41,768 nt of DNA, taken from NCBI GenBank assembly GCA_029551285.1, contig JAKPFT010000086.1, positions 1 to 41,768 on the forward strand, written 5' to 3'. This document shows, in pieces, positions 32,590 through 41,657 of this stretch. Under the pieces are notes generated by a model. The model was not told the DNA's origin, ran no database searches, and saw only the letters and a list, made by a program, of their open reading frames with translations. Origin of the DNA: a bacterium. Lineage in GTDB: Bacteria; Ratteibacteria; UBA8468; B48-G9; DSTR01. Both the position numbers and the translations under genes were made by a program. Positions within the stretch are counted from its first letter, which is position 1, and each line of letters starts with the position of its first letter.

Positions 32590-34086
32590 TCAAATTGATA
32601 ACCAAAATTTAAGCGGCATTTTGATAATTTTATCGCTTGTTAGTTCTAAATCTCCCTCATTGCTTATCAAAATACCGTAGTCATAACCGCCAGTTATCCT
32701 TCCTGTATTCTCTATTTGTTTTATTCCGCCTCCTTGTTTACCATACCCAACTTCTATAATAATTTTCTTTTTTTGGCCTAAGCGCAAAACAAAATCAGCC
32801 CCGCCCCTGGAAGAATCGTGCATAACCTCAAGTCCGCCGTACTGTCCCCCCTTTTTGTTGAAATCTTTCTTAAAAATTAAAGTCAGGTAATCTTCCAAAA
32901 TTTTCCCCTTAACTTCCGGCGGTAAAATCCCGTTCAAGATACTAACCCGCAAGGATGGAGAAACAAACAAAAACTTAATCGGCTTTCTAACCCTGACAAA
33001 TTTTTGCCCATAACTTTTCACTTCTACTAAAATCCCTCCTTGAACTAATGTGTCTAACACTGCCCTGACCGGCCTGTAATCCAGTTTCAAGGTATTACAT
33101 AATTTATCAATGTCGGTACTGTCGGAACTCGCGATTAGATATAAGAGGTCCTTGATTTTAGAAATCGTTCCTGAACTCAAGCTGCGTATCTCAAGCAAAT
33201 CTCTGGTTATGAATTTATCAATGGCTCCGGTAACTAATTCAAAAACAATTGATTTTTTATTTTTTAACCTTAAAACAAAGGGGAATCCGCCAAAATATAA
33301 ATATTCTTCTTCTGCGTTAGGAGGAAATTTGCTAAAATACTTTGAAACCTCCCTTTGCCTGTTTTTGCAAAACTTAAATAATTCTTTTGCGGTTTTACTG
33401 CCTAAAATCCCTTCCGCGAGATTATCTGATAATCTTTGTTCTGGATAGATATTATCCTTCAAAATTGCGTACTCGTTGAACTTCAAAGGATATAATTCCT
33501 CAGAGACGGACCTCCTTGATAAATCAGGATTTAGTTTTATTCGTAAGGCTGAGGAGCCGGTGGCAATAATCAAAATATTCCTGTGGCCTTTTGTCGCATC
33601 AAAAACATTTTTCAAAAACAATCCCCATTTTTCGTCATAATGAACTTCGTCCAGAAGAATAAGCAGTTTTTTGCTTAAATCAACAAATCTAATTTCGCTC
33701 CTTTCTTGATAATAGTTGAAAAATTCATTTAAACTTATACCCTCATCAGAAAGGCGGCTGACATCTAAATAAATTTTTTCGTAATCTTGAGCAATAACAT
33801 TGTTGTAATTTAACTTTCTATGACTCGGGATAAACCTCGGTGCATAGTAAAGTTGAGCCAGAAGGGTGGTTTTACCAACGCCTCTTATACCGGAAAGTAG
33901 ATGTATTTTCTCTATTTCTTCCAATCTGCCAGCGACAAACCTTTCTAAAACAGTTAAGTAATAAGAAAAAATATATCTCGTGGGATTAAGTTTGTTTTCC
34001 TCATCGTAAATGCACCCGGAAAGAAATTTATCTAATTCCGAGCTCCAGAGGCGATAAAAATTTTCTATTTTTTCTCTTGTAGCCAT
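32590..34086 (-). CDS. AAA_14/DUF4143-like ATPase with nuclease-like C-terminus
   Basis: A 498-residue ATPase. Walker A is LLSGIRGVGKTTLLAQL (64-80), Walker B is LLILLDEVHYD (141-151) and IIATGSSALRIKL is the sensor-1 region typical of AAA_14. The middle contains DUF4143-like winged-helix material (ITRDLLEIRSLSSGTISKIKDLLYLIASSDSTDIDKL). The C-terminal GGADFVLRLGQKKKIIIEVGYGKQ recalls the D...ExK core of restriction-type nucleases. The family is very large and has no agreed function. The mRNA would have a leader of only about six bases and no ribosome site, if the promoter at 34099-34127 is correct. A truncated relative lies at 5030-5214. Confidence 0.8.
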   Translation of the reverse strand: MATREKIENFYRLWSSELDKFLSGCIYDEENKLNPTRYIFSYYLTVLERFVAGRLEEIEKIHLLSGIRGVGKTTLLAQLYYAPRFIPSHRKLNYNNVIAQDYEKIYLDVSRLSDEGISLNEFFNYYQERSEIRFVDLSKKLLILLDEVHYDEKWGLFLKNVFDATKGHRNILIIATGSSALRIKLNPDLSRRSVSEELYPLKFNEYAILKDNIYPEQRLSDNLAEGILGSKTAKELFKFCKNRQREVSKYFSKFPPNAEEEYLYFGGFPFVLRLKNKKSIVFELVTGAIDKFITRDLLEIRSLSSGTISKIKDLLYLIASSDSTDIDKLCNTLKLDYRPVRAVLDTLVQGGILVEVKSYGQKFVRVRKPIKFLFVSPSLRVSILNGILPPEVKGKILEDYLTLIFKKDFNKKGGQYGGLEVMHDSSRGGADFVLRLGQKKKIIIEVGYGKQGGGIKQIENTGRITGGYDYGILISNEGDLELTSDKIIKMPLKFWLSI

Positions 34087-34095
34087 ATGTTTGTC

Positions 34096-34141
34096 TCAAT
34101 TGTATTCCAATCCAATCAAAATGTCAAGTTCAATTGTATTC
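34096..34141 (-). promoter_or_regulatory. Strong promoter with duplicated 12-bp box at the ATPase start
   Basis: On the minus strand TTGACA (34122-34127) and TACAAT (34099-34104) are 17 bases apart, an almost perfect sigma-70 promoter. A 12-bp box, TCAATTGTATTC on the plus strand, occurs at 34096-34107 over the -10 and again at 34130-34141 just upstream of the -35, 34 bases apart. Transcription would begin about six bases before ATG 34086, giving a nearly leaderless mRNA. Confidence 0.7.
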
Positions 34142-34229
34142 TGGTCCAAAAGAGTTTCAGGAACTTCAATTTCAAATGGCCGCGAAAGAAGGGTGGGGTA
34201 AGGGCATTTACCTTTTTTCTTTTCTAAAA

Positions 34230-34350
34230 ATCATCGGCTCGCCCGAGAAGCAGGCAGTGCCGCGGGAAAAAAGGGCGGCTTCGGTGTCATCCCCGGCAGA
34301 AATACCTGCCTATCCGACCGTCTTGTAACCGGGGGTTGCGTCGCCCACAA
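34230..34350 (-). ncRNA. Structured RNA candidate, possible GEMM (c-di-GMP-I)-like element
   Basis: On the minus strand the sequence begins GGGCGACGCAACCCCCGG and ends in GCCGCCCTTTTTT. GGGCG pairs with CGCCC before the T6 run, CCCCGG pairs with CCGGGG inside it, and a GGCAG/CTGCC arm lies between. GACGCAA next to a C-rich stem recalls the 3' part of c-di-GMP-I riboswitches, but the GAAA tetraloop and receptor of that class are not visible. A second stem with CTCGGGCGAG follows. A plus-strand open frame here (34134-34328) is probably not a gene. It sits between tRNA-Pro and the ATPase promoter. Confidence 0.3.
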
Positions 34351-34517
34351 TGATGCACAGTCAGTCAAGACTTCCTCAAAAAAGGTTCGGGTTTCGTTCA
34401 GCATTTACGACCAGATGGAACTTTCATTACTTTGAGCAGAGTTTGTTTGCCAGGCACGCCAGAGGCGAGACGAACGAGCAACCATCTTCCCCCGGAAATG
34501 ATAGAAGTTGCACTCAA

Positions 34518-34593
34518 TCGGGGCGCTCGGATTTGAACCGAGGACCCCCAGAACCCCATTCTGGTGCGCTGAACCGGACTGCGCTACGCCCCG
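34518..34593 (-). tRNA. tRNA-Pro (anticodon GGG)
   Basis: On the minus strand a complete cloverleaf is present: acceptor CGGGGCG (34593-34587) with CGCCCCG (34525-34519), D arm GCGC/GCGC, anticodon stem CCAGA/TCTGG with loop ATGGGGT and anticodon GGG, and T arm with GGTTCAAATCC. The discriminator base is A at 34518. CCA is not encoded. The gene lies at the right border of the A+T-rich island, a common integration point, although I see no duplicated tRNA end. Confidence 0.93.
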
Positions 34594-34674
34594 ACGCTTC
34601 TGAGGATTATTTTACCACATCAGGGCTAGCCTGACTAACCAACTGAGGGCTGGTGGAAAAACAGAAATTGGCTT

Positions 34675-37600
34675 TCAGTTCAGGGCCGCGGCGATACTGG
34701 TCAGGGCCTGCAGCAGCATACTCTGGGTTACACCATACACTTCCAGGTTCCATTCCTGCATGGACAACGGAGAAACAGCCCCCGGCATGACCGCGTAAGG
34801 CATACCCTGACGGAAAAATTGTTCGCCGATGGCGTGGCCTTTGTTGACGGCAAAAGGAATAATACCCTCTTCCCTGCCCCGGCAGGTGCACAAAAAGGTA
34901 AAATGTGCTCCCCACTTCCAGCCCACACCGGCCATACAGCTGGCTCCGTGATAGTTGCGACCAAGGACATACTGGAGATTGCGCTGCGCCGGAACCAGAA
35001 GTTCCGGGTTTTTCAAGATTCTGGCACAGGCCGCAAGATGCCAGGCACAGGCCAGGGGATAGGTATTAGAACGGCTCACCGAAAGAAACAGCCGGCTGGC
35101 TGAAACGGGCTCTGTCAAAGGATGAGTATGACCCAGTGGCGATAACCGGGACGCCTTCAACAGATGCTGGGCTACCATGGTGAGCGCCTGCCGGCATTCT
35201 TCCGCCGCAGTCTCTTCCGGAAAGGACAGGGCAAACTCTTCCAGCGGCGCCAGAAAGTAAAAAAGTTTGGCGTCTTCGGTAAACCCTTTCGGTGGCACTA
35301 CCGGCTGAACATACCTACCAGCCAGACACGCTCTCGCTATCTGGCTAACGCGTTCCCGGGCAAACTGGAGATACTTTGCCTGACCGGTGGTCAGGTAAAG
35401 GTCAAGGGCACTCAACGTCAAATGGGTAGTGTCTTTCTCCAGTGGGCCCATCTTCAGTTTTTTTCTTATGTTAGCGTCCTCGGTCTGGTGAGTGAAAGCA
35501 TCTTCAGTTAGACGCAGAAATTCCCCCGCTTCAGGCTGGTTCAGCCTCTTCATGGTCAAGGCAAAGGCCGCCAGACCCATGGTGGCGCAGGTCTCCGGGA
35601 GAACCACATTGGCGCACCGGTCGTCGACATTTCCCGGGATGTTGTCCGTATCCTCGTCCGGAGGCGTCAGCACATCGTGAATCTTGACACAGAAATAAAA
35701 TTCTCCGTTGCCCTTGTAACTGCGTCGGAGATAGTCTGCTCCCCACCTGGCTTCTTCTACCATGTCCGGCAACCGGCCTTTCAGAAAGTCAGTGGTGTTG
35801 TCTTTCAGGGTGTCATAGGTCTTGCAGATAGCCCGCAGGTACCAGCCAGCCGGGTCCAGCCACTTGTTTAAATCAGCGGCATCAAACCAGCCGCCGGTCA
35901 GGTTACGGTGCTCGTACCGCTCCGCGGTATTAAAACTGGTCACCCAGGCGTCATCCAGATGGCAGGCCTTATGCCAGCCAGGAACCTCACAGCCGCTGCG
36001 CTGATAAAAGAAGTACTTCATCGCCTCTCTGGCCAGGGCCCGGTAAAAACCAGCCTTGATGGTCCACGGTGGGGAAACTACTTGGTTGTTTTCCCACGCA
36101 ACGCCGGCCAGGTAGGTGCCGGGTGTGGTCAACTCGGAGAAGTCAGCCCCGTAGTAATGGCCGTTCCACAAATCCGTGCCCAGATAAACCATTTCCCTGC
36201 TGGCAACGACCTTTCCGGACTGCGCCTGTACTTTTACAACCGGGGAAACTTGTAGTTTTTCTTTGGTGCGCACCACGACATCCTTGTAGCCGTGCGCATC
36301 ATAACCAGCCTGAGGCATCAGGAATTCTGCCTTAAACTCGCCAAAGCCGTCCAGGAAGAAATCATCCACCAGCCAGGTTCCCTGGGAACTGCGGACATTT
36401 AATTCCACGGTGAGGAACTGCGCGCCAGGTGGCGGTACCAGTTGAACACTAACCGGTTTCCAATCAAAGGTGCCGGTGACCGCGGCCACTGGTGTCACGG
36501 CGAGGCTCTTCAGGTCAAACTTGGTGGCATAGTTTTCCCAGCGCACCTGAAGACAATTTTCCCCGATTACCTTTTCTGCCTTCATCCAGGCTGTGAGACG
36601 ATAAACCTTGTGCCAGTCAATCCCCAGACGCGTGCTGGCCAGAAGGAAGGGCCAGGCCTGGCCTTTCACCATAAGGGCTCTGTCTCCCTGACGGCCGGCC
36701 TGAACGACCTGGGCCATCCCTTTCTCCCACACTCCTTGAAGTTTGTAGAGACGGAAATCATCAAAAATGATTTTGCCGGTAACTGCCTTTTCCTTGCAGA
36801 TACCCCACAGCTGAATGGCGCCTTTCCCCGAGGAACCTTCAACCCGGAAATGGAAGGCGTGCTGTTGCCACTGGTTTTCTTTCCCATTACGGAAGTCCGG
36901 AACCTTCAGATAGGTGGAACCTACCTTAACCCAGACAGTTCCAGAAAAGGCCTGATCGGCTTGACGACAATACCAGAAGGTCAGCAGATAGTCCTGGCCG
37001 GATTCAATTTCAAACATATTGTCCAGGACAACCTCGCACCAGGAGTACGCCTGGCTTTTCTCCACCTGGAAGGCAAAGGCTCTCCTTCCAGAATGGACAC
37101 TCCTTTCTTCCACGGCCGGGCAAACATCCTGTGCGGAAACATAGCCTTTCTCCCGGAAGTCTTTCAGGTCAACGCCCTTTTTCCAGATATCTTTGTGAAA
37201 CTTTACCCGGCCTAACTTCTGTATCCTTGTGTCAGAAAAAAAAGCCCTGGTTTCATCCACCTTCTCAAAATCACCGTTGGCCACCGGTATCTCCTGGTGT
37301 AATCCCAGGTTTTTCACCAGTTCCCTTATTTTCTCTTCGGGTATCTGCCGGCTCCAGAAAAGAGGCTGGTGTTCAGCGTCTGTCAGTTCAAAACCTGGAT
37401 TGCGGATAATATTAGGGGCTTTGCCCCAGACAAGTTCTATTTTCTCCTGTTCGGCTTTCTCCGGGGAAGACTCTAACTGGCCGGTGACCGGCCCTGCCGA
37501 GGCCAGCAACCGGAAAGAAGCGGCATCAATCAGCAAAAAGTCCTCCGCAGCCTGCTGGGTCACATTCACCTTCGGCACAATTTTTATGATGGCTCTGTCC

Positions 37601-38130
37601 TGCGGCACCGTAACCTTGAGGCGGCACGATACCCAGCCATCGGTTTTCTGAAGAAGCGGCCCTGACCTTGCCCAGTCCTGATGTCGGTACCAGAGAACCG
37701 GAGTAACCTCTCTTGTGGTTTGAAAGGCAATTTCAGCGCTGGCCTTTCCTGACACCATATAACTCTTGTACTGGAAGGTGAATTCATAAGTGCCGCCGTG
37801 GACCACCGGTTCCACCAGAGCAAAAACTGTGGCTGCCTTAGAAAATCCCTTCATGCCCGCAGCCTGCTGACCATCAACCGCTCCTTCCTTGACCACCAGA
37901 AAACCCTGCCGGTTATCTTCCTGGTTTGTCCAACAACTCCAGCCAGTAAACCCTTTTTCAAAGGAAGGGTTAGCTAGCAAATTATTCCCTTCCTGGCACC
38001 ACCCGGAGGAAGACCTAAAGGCTAAAATTCCTGAGAAAACAGCCGCCACCACCCATTTCTTCCTCAAATAGGCATCCCCGTAACCGTCACTACTTCCAAC
38101 AACTTTCCCTTCGGCAACTCTTGCGTGCAT
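34675..38130 (-). CDS. Large secreted glycoside hydrolase family 9 protein with carbohydrate-binding-like modules
   Basis: A 1151-residue protein. A signal peptide (RKKWVVAAVFSGILAF, residues 23-38) precedes two or three jelly-roll modules (about 50-210, 240-470 and 470-595; NLLANPSFEKGFTGW and NIIRNPGFELTD are typical CBM4/9-like starts), then a CelD_N-like Ig domain (~600-690) and a GH9 catalytic domain (~695-1148). GGWFDAADLNKW gives Asp750 and Asp753, YVLGRNYHGAS and WNLEVYGVTQ the C-terminal core with Glu1130, matching the catalytic residues of GH9, which cleave beta-1,4-glucans by inversion. ATG 38130 and TTG 38067 are both possible starts; the latter leaves a cleaner signal peptide. 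It follows the prepilin gene by 78 bases. Confidence 0.85.
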   Translation of the reverse strand: MHARVAEGKVVGSSDGYGDAYLRKKWVVAAVFSGILAFRSSSGWCQEGNNLLANPSFEKGFTGWSCWTNQEDNRQGFLVVKEGAVDGQQAAGMKGFSKAATVFALVEPVVHGGTYEFTFQYKSYMVSGKASAEIAFQTTREVTPVLWYRHQDWARSGPLLQKTDGWVSCRLKVTVPQDRAIIKIVPKVNVTQQAAEDFLLIDAASFRLLASAGPVTGQLESSPEKAEQEKIELVWGKAPNIIRNPGFELTDAEHQPLFWSRQIPEEKIRELVKNLGLHQEIPVANGDFEKVDETRAFFSDTRIQKLGRVKFHKDIWKKGVDLKDFREKGYVSAQDVCPAVEERSVHSGRRAFAFQVEKSQAYSWCEVVLDNMFEIESGQDYLLTFWYCRQADQAFSGTVWVKVGSTYLKVPDFRNGKENQWQQHAFHFRVEGSSGKGAIQLWGICKEKAVTGKIIFDDFRLYKLQGVWEKGMAQVVQAGRQGDRALMVKGQAWPFLLASTRLGIDWHKVYRLTAWMKAEKVIGENCLQVRWENYATKFDLKSLAVTPVAAVTGTFDWKPVSVQLVPPPGAQFLTVELNVRSSQGTWLVDDFFLDGFGEFKAEFLMPQAGYDAHGYKDVVVRTKEKLQVSPVVKVQAQSGKVVASREMVYLGTDLWNGHYYGADFSELTTPGTYLAGVAWENNQVVSPPWTIKAGFYRALAREAMKYFFYQRSGCEVPGWHKACHLDDAWVTSFNTAERYEHRNLTGGWFDAADLNKWLDPAGWYLRAICKTYDTLKDNTTDFLKGRLPDMVEEARWGADYLRRSYKGNGEFYFCVKIHDVLTPPDEDTDNIPGNVDDRCANVVLPETCATMGLAAFALTMKRLNQPEAGEFLRLTEDAFTHQTEDANIRKKLKMGPLEKDTTHLTLSALDLYLTTGQAKYLQFARERVSQIARACLAGRYVQPVVPPKGFTEDAKLFYFLAPLEEFALSFPEETAAEECRQALTMVAQHLLKASRLSPLGHTHPLTEPVSASRLFLSVSRSNTYPLACAWHLAACARILKNPELLVPAQRNLQYVLGRNYHGASCMAGVGWKWGAHFTFLCTCRGREEGIIPFAVNKGHAIGEQFFRQGMPYAVMPGAVSPLSMQEWNLEVYGVTQSMLLQALTSIAAALN

Positions 38131-38208
38131 GGATTTGTCCCCGGTTGCAGAAGAAGAGTCAGAGAACTACTCCAGCCAGAAAAGTGGATTCTCTTGTCAT
38201 GCGGTAAT

Positions 38209-38949
38209 TTACCAGTCCGATTCGTTGGCAGTCTTCCAGACAAAGTAGTTATCCCAGAGCCGGTTATTCCACTGAAGGGAATCTACATGGCCGTCAGCAA
38301 AAAGGATGTTGGGCCGGAAGTTATGCTGTTTGCCGATATTCCTTTCTTCATAGGTCCACTCAATCACCGCGTAACTGTACTTGACCCCTCCCACCAGGGC
38401 ATATTCGGCATTGTTTGTTCCCCAGGAAGCATCACAGATGACTGCGATCTGATTGGCCCTGAGACGACCGCCCTTTTCTATCTGGGAAAGTTTGTACCAG
38501 GCAGAGACGTTATACGCCAGATTCTCATATCCCAGTTTGGCGTTGTAGGCGTAGTTGGTCCAGTATCTCCTCGTCTCCGGCGTATTCCAGTAGGTGGCCA
38601 TGCTCCAGGAACACCTGGCTGGATTGCTCTGACACTTTGGTACTGTGCCAGCCATGTAAAAAGCCAGCCGGTACGCCCAGCCCCAGTCAGATGTGCTGAC
38701 CGTATAGGACGGCGGTACATATTCCCAATCAGCCGCGTACATGTGCCAGGCCAGCCCCATATTCTTAATGTTGGAAATACACGCTGCTGCCCGGGCCTGC
38801 TCTCTGGCGCGGCTTAAGGCCGGCAGCAGCAGCGCCGCCAGAATAGCGATAATGGCGATTACCACCAAAAGCTCAATCAAGGTGAACGCCTGCTTCTGCC
38901 GGAACTTACTCTCCACCTGCTGCTTTACCTGCTTCACTGACCTCAACAT
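38209..38949 (-). CDS. Prepilin-type secreted protein (N-terminal methylation motif, H-X9-DG-like)
   Basis: A 246-residue protein with a 21-residue basic leader followed by the type IV prepilin signal [27 protein letters not shown], with alanine instead of the usual glycine before the cleavage site. It continues with [24 protein letters not shown] and ends with the [15 protein letters not shown] motif shared by the many pilin-like proteins of Lentisphaerota and Planctomycetota. It is therefore processed by a prepilin peptidase, though its final role (pseudopilin, surface or structural protein) is unknown. Its start overlaps the LacI stop by seven bases and follows GGAGG, so it is translationally coupled to the regulator. 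Confidence 0.88.
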   Translation of the reverse strand: MLRSVKQVKQQVESKFRQKQAFTLIELLVVIAIIAILAALLLPALSRAREQARAAACISNIKNMGLAWHMYAADWEYVPPSYTVSTSDWGWAYRLAFYMAGTVPKCQSNPARCSWSMATYWNTPETRRYWTNYAYNAKLGYENLAYNVSAWYKLSQIEKGGRLRANQIAVICDASWGTNNAEYALVGGVKYSYAVIEWTYEERNIGKQHNFRPNILFADGHVDSLQWNNRLWDNYFVWKTANESDW

Positions 38950-39986
38950 GAACCACCTCCATTTGGGTTAGAAGAACCGCGGACTTTCAATTCGCACGGC
39001 AGCATAATCGTCGGTGGCGCCGTACCTGAAGACGGTAAGGCCAACAGGTAAGAAACTGCCTGCCGGCCAACCTCCTCCCAGGGTGCCCGCACTGAAGAAA
39101 GAGCCGGTTTCGTACTCTGGACCACATACTCCACATCGTCAAAACCAAAAACTCCTGCCTGTTCAGGCACCCTCACCCCTGAGGCAGCCAGCACATTCAA
39201 CGCGCCTTTAGCCATAAAATCTCCTGCCACAAAAACGCCAAAGGGAGGAGTCAGATGCCGGAGCAGCCGTTTCATCGCTTCCGCCCCTGACAGTTCAGAA
39301 AAATCACCCTCTTCCACCAGGGTCTCATCTGGAAAAAGACCATTTTCCACCAGCGCTAACCGGTAGCCCCGGAGACGAGCCGCGGCTGAAGGGTAGCTTA
39401 GCGGACCGGTAATCGTCGCCACTTTAGGGTAGCCGCTTTTCAAAAGTGCTAAGGTCGCTTCATAGGCCGCTTTTTCGTTATCAATCAAAACAGATGGCAG
39501 GTTAAAATCCTGGCCCGGGTACCCGCACAGCACCACAGGAGTGGAAAAAGAGGCTACACTACCAACAATTTTTTCCATCTCCAGCGCCGCCGTGGAAATA
39601 ATCAGAATTCCATCCACCTCGCCGGCTTCCAGCATTCTGGGCAGGTGAAAAATGCCTTCGGCCAGAGGTTCCAGTGACCCCAGAACGAGATGGTATTTTT
39701 TCTGCTTGACAGCCTGTTCGGCGCCAGCAATAATACGGTAAACGTGAGAACTGCTGGAAAAGGCTATTAACGGAGCAGGAGTTAAGACACCAATGGCATA
39801 GGTCCTGGCGGCATGGCGTTTGCGCAGCGCTCTGGCAGCGTAGTTTGGCACATATTTTCTGGCTCTGATAATCTCTATCACCCGCTGCCGTTTATCCTGG
39901 CTGACGCAGGGCTTACCGTTCACCACCAGGGAAACAGTGGAGACAGAGACACCGGCTTCCCGGGCAATCTCTTTCAATGTAGCCAT
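38943..39986 (-). CDS. LacI-family transcriptional regulator
   Basis: A 347-residue regulator. [27 protein letters not shown] is the LacI helix-turn-helix with hinge residues to ~60; the rest is a periplasmic-binding-protein-like sensor (peripla_BP_3 type) with [20 protein letters not shown] and FGFDDVEYV. It probably senses a sugar released by glycan breakdown and controls the prepilin and GH9 genes that follow it on the same transcript. The start region is a perfect tandem duplication: AATGTAGCCAT (plus strand) at 39976-39986 and 39987-39997; the upstream copy runs into a stop after seven codons, so ATG 39986 is the real start. Confidence 0.9.
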   Translation of the reverse strand: MATLKEIAREAGVSVSTVSLVVNGKPCVSQDKRQRVIEIIRARKYVPNYAARALRKRHAARTYAIGVLTPAPLIAFSSSSHVYRIIAGAEQAVKQKKYHLVLGSLEPLAEGIFHLPRMLEAGEVDGILIISTAALEMEKIVGSVASFSTPVVLCGYPGQDFNLPSVLIDNEKAAYEATLALLKSGYPKVATITGPLSYPSAAARLRGYRLALVENGLFPDETLVEEGDFSELSGAEAMKRLLRHLTPPFGVFVAGDFMAKGALNVLAASGVRVPEQAGVFGFDDVEYVVQSTKPALSSVRAPWEEVGRQAVSYLLALPSSGTAPPTIMLPCELKVRGSSNPNGGGSC

Positions 39987-40001
39987 AATGTAGCCATAGG
40001 G

Positions 40002-40030
40002 TTATTAAATCGTTCTTAAAAACGTTACAA
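40002..40030 (-). promoter_or_regulatory. Promoter of the LacI-prepilin-GH9 operon
   Basis: On the minus strand TTGTAA (40025-40030) and TAATAA (40002-40007) are 17 bases apart, and transcription would begin about nine bases before ATG 39986. AACGTTTTTAAGAACG in the spacer has the central CG of LacI-type operators, but its arms match poorly, so autoregulation is only a suggestion. Confidence 0.5.
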
Positions 40031-40246
40031 AAAGTGTATCATAGGTTCCTGCGGCTGTCAAGCAACAGACCAGGGAAGCAAAAAACCCGGGGAAGATGCA
40101 GCATACGGCAGGGGCGGAGACAAGAGTGAATAACCCAACGGATAATAAAAATCTGCTGGATGAGGGCCCTGAAACAGATATACCTGACGGGGTATAACAG
40201 AGGTCCCGGAAAAAAATCTCATCGCCGGCAAAGGCGGTTTACTGGC

Positions 40247-41232
40247 TCAATTTCTCCGGAAACACGCAACAGGTATCTCAGGCATCGTCCAGAGACCCGG
40301 CGGCATCTTAAGGATGGCGTGAACGGCATTGATGACAATGGCAGCGGTAGCCACATCACCATGGATGCCTTCGTCTATTCTCACTTCAAAAGAAGGACTA
40401 CCGCTAACGTTAACGCTGTCGTAAGAGTTTTCCTCGCTCGCACAGGCGCGGAAGACAAGCCGGATGACTTCTTTCTGTCCCGCAAAGGCCTGGCCGATTT
40501 GCTCCACCCCGGAGACCCCCCCGGAGTGACCACTCCCAGAAGAGTTTTAATCTTCTTCCGGGCGATAACCGGGCGAATCCTTTCCACTGTTTTCACTTTC
40601 TGCCATCCTGAGAAGGCGGCCAGCATGTCCATGGATTCCCTTAAACCTACGTGGCAGATCTGGCCCTGCTGAAGAAGCCGGCGGAACTCAGCCACGGTCA
40701 ACCCGGTGCCGATTTTCTTCTGAAATGAGAGACGCCTTTTCCGAGCATTCTGAACCCGCTGCACCTCAATCCTGGTTACCTGCTGGCATATTAAAGTTAA
40801 AACCAGTGGCAGATAGTCCATCAGGTAACCGGGATTAACTCCGGTAGCCAGACACGCCACCTTTTTTGCCCGGCACATCCGATCAATCCTTCGGGCACAG
40901 AGCGGGTGCGCTTTCCAGGGATAACTCAGTTCTTCACAGGTGGAAACGATAGAAAGTTTGAGACTGGCCAGTTGAGCCACCAGTGGCTCAAGCGTTTCAA
41001 TCCTGGAGACCGTGGCTAAAATTGCTACCTCAGGCCGGTGCTTCTTTACTGCTGTTTCCAGTTCCCCATAAATTAGCAATCCGTTCTTTTTTTCGGTAGC
41101 CTCCTGGCCCACATCTTTTCCGGCTTTTCGGGGGTCCACCACAGCCACCAGCCTGACATCTTTTCTTTCCATCAGGAAGGCGGCAATCTTTTCGCCCAGA
41201 GAGCCCAGTCCCACCAGAATTACCTTCACCAT
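40247..41232 (-). CDS. Dihydrodipicolinate-reductase-like / 2,4-diaminopentanoate dehydrogenase-like protein, split by a frameshift
   Basis: The first 240 residues are a Rossmann dehydrogenase: VKVILVGLGSLGEKIAAFLMERKDVRLVAVVDP, then ATVSRIETLEPLVAQL and ATGVNPGYLMDYLPLVLTL, typical of the DapB-like/2,4-diaminopentanoate dehydrogenase group. The frame is interrupted in a run of seven G (plus-strand C run near 40515-40521). One extra G would restore it: TPGGVSGVEQIGQAFAGQKEVIRLVFRACA ... IHGDVATAAIVINAVHAILKMPPGLWTMPEIPV, the expected C-terminus, ending at 40247. As written, translation instead ends at 40381 after 43 unrelated residues. Sequencing or assembly error is the simplest explanation; phase variation is possible. 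Confidence 0.75.
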
Positions 41233-41657
41233 TTTTTCCTTCTCCTGCGCAGTGGTGTAAAAGATAACCTTTCAGTCTCCTTTCGTCAATCTTTTCCCCG
41301 AAGAATAAACTGGAGCTGTTGCCGCCATTTTCTGCTTTTCCCGGGAAGCGAAACGAGCGCAGTTGCTGCCGGTTTGAATGTCACTGTTACCCGGATAGCA
41401 GGTAATGTGCCGGCCCCGTCTGGCAGTTTGCCTCGTGAATCAGAAGCCACAGTGGCAAGAACTACCGGTGGGTAAAAACGAAAAATCGGACAGGGCTCAT
41501 TCTTTAAGGTTTTTCTTACGCCGCAAGAAAAAACTCCCCGTCTTTCTTCATTAGTCTGATTCCTGTGTCTTTGATACAATGATTACCGGGCTAAGGAAAA
41601 CAGGCTTGAGAAGTGCTGATATATTGCCTCATTTTTTGAGGAAAGACCGGAGAATCT
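41233..41657. other. Intergenic stretch without a supported gene
   Basis: A 97-codon minus-strand frame (41286-41579) contains VVLATVASDSRGKLPDGAGTLPAIRVTVTF, which looks like a beta-sandwich fragment, perhaps debris of a secreted protein. It lacks a ribosome site and a recognisable domain, so I do not call it. Nothing else is visible. Confidence 0.4.

Noticed and set aside
25021..34141. CRISPR array or cas genes in the defence island
   Set aside because: No regularly spaced repeats with unique spacers and no Cas-like protein were seen; the only repeats are the short direct repeats at 28009-28128.
34134..34328. A 64-codon plus-strand frame (KIIGSPEKQAVPREKRAASVSS)
   Set aside because: It runs through a strongly structured G+C-rich element and the ATPase promoter; it is better explained as read-through of an RNA element.
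34201..34350. Cobalamin riboswitch on the plus strand (AGAAATACCTGCC resembles the B12 box)
   Set aside because: The GCCACTG box and the preceding conserved blocks are missing and no cobalamin-related gene follows.
40160..40672. A 170-codon plus-strand frame across the dehydrogenase frameshift
   Set aside because: It is antisense to conserved dehydrogenase sequence in both minus-strand frames and resembles no protein.
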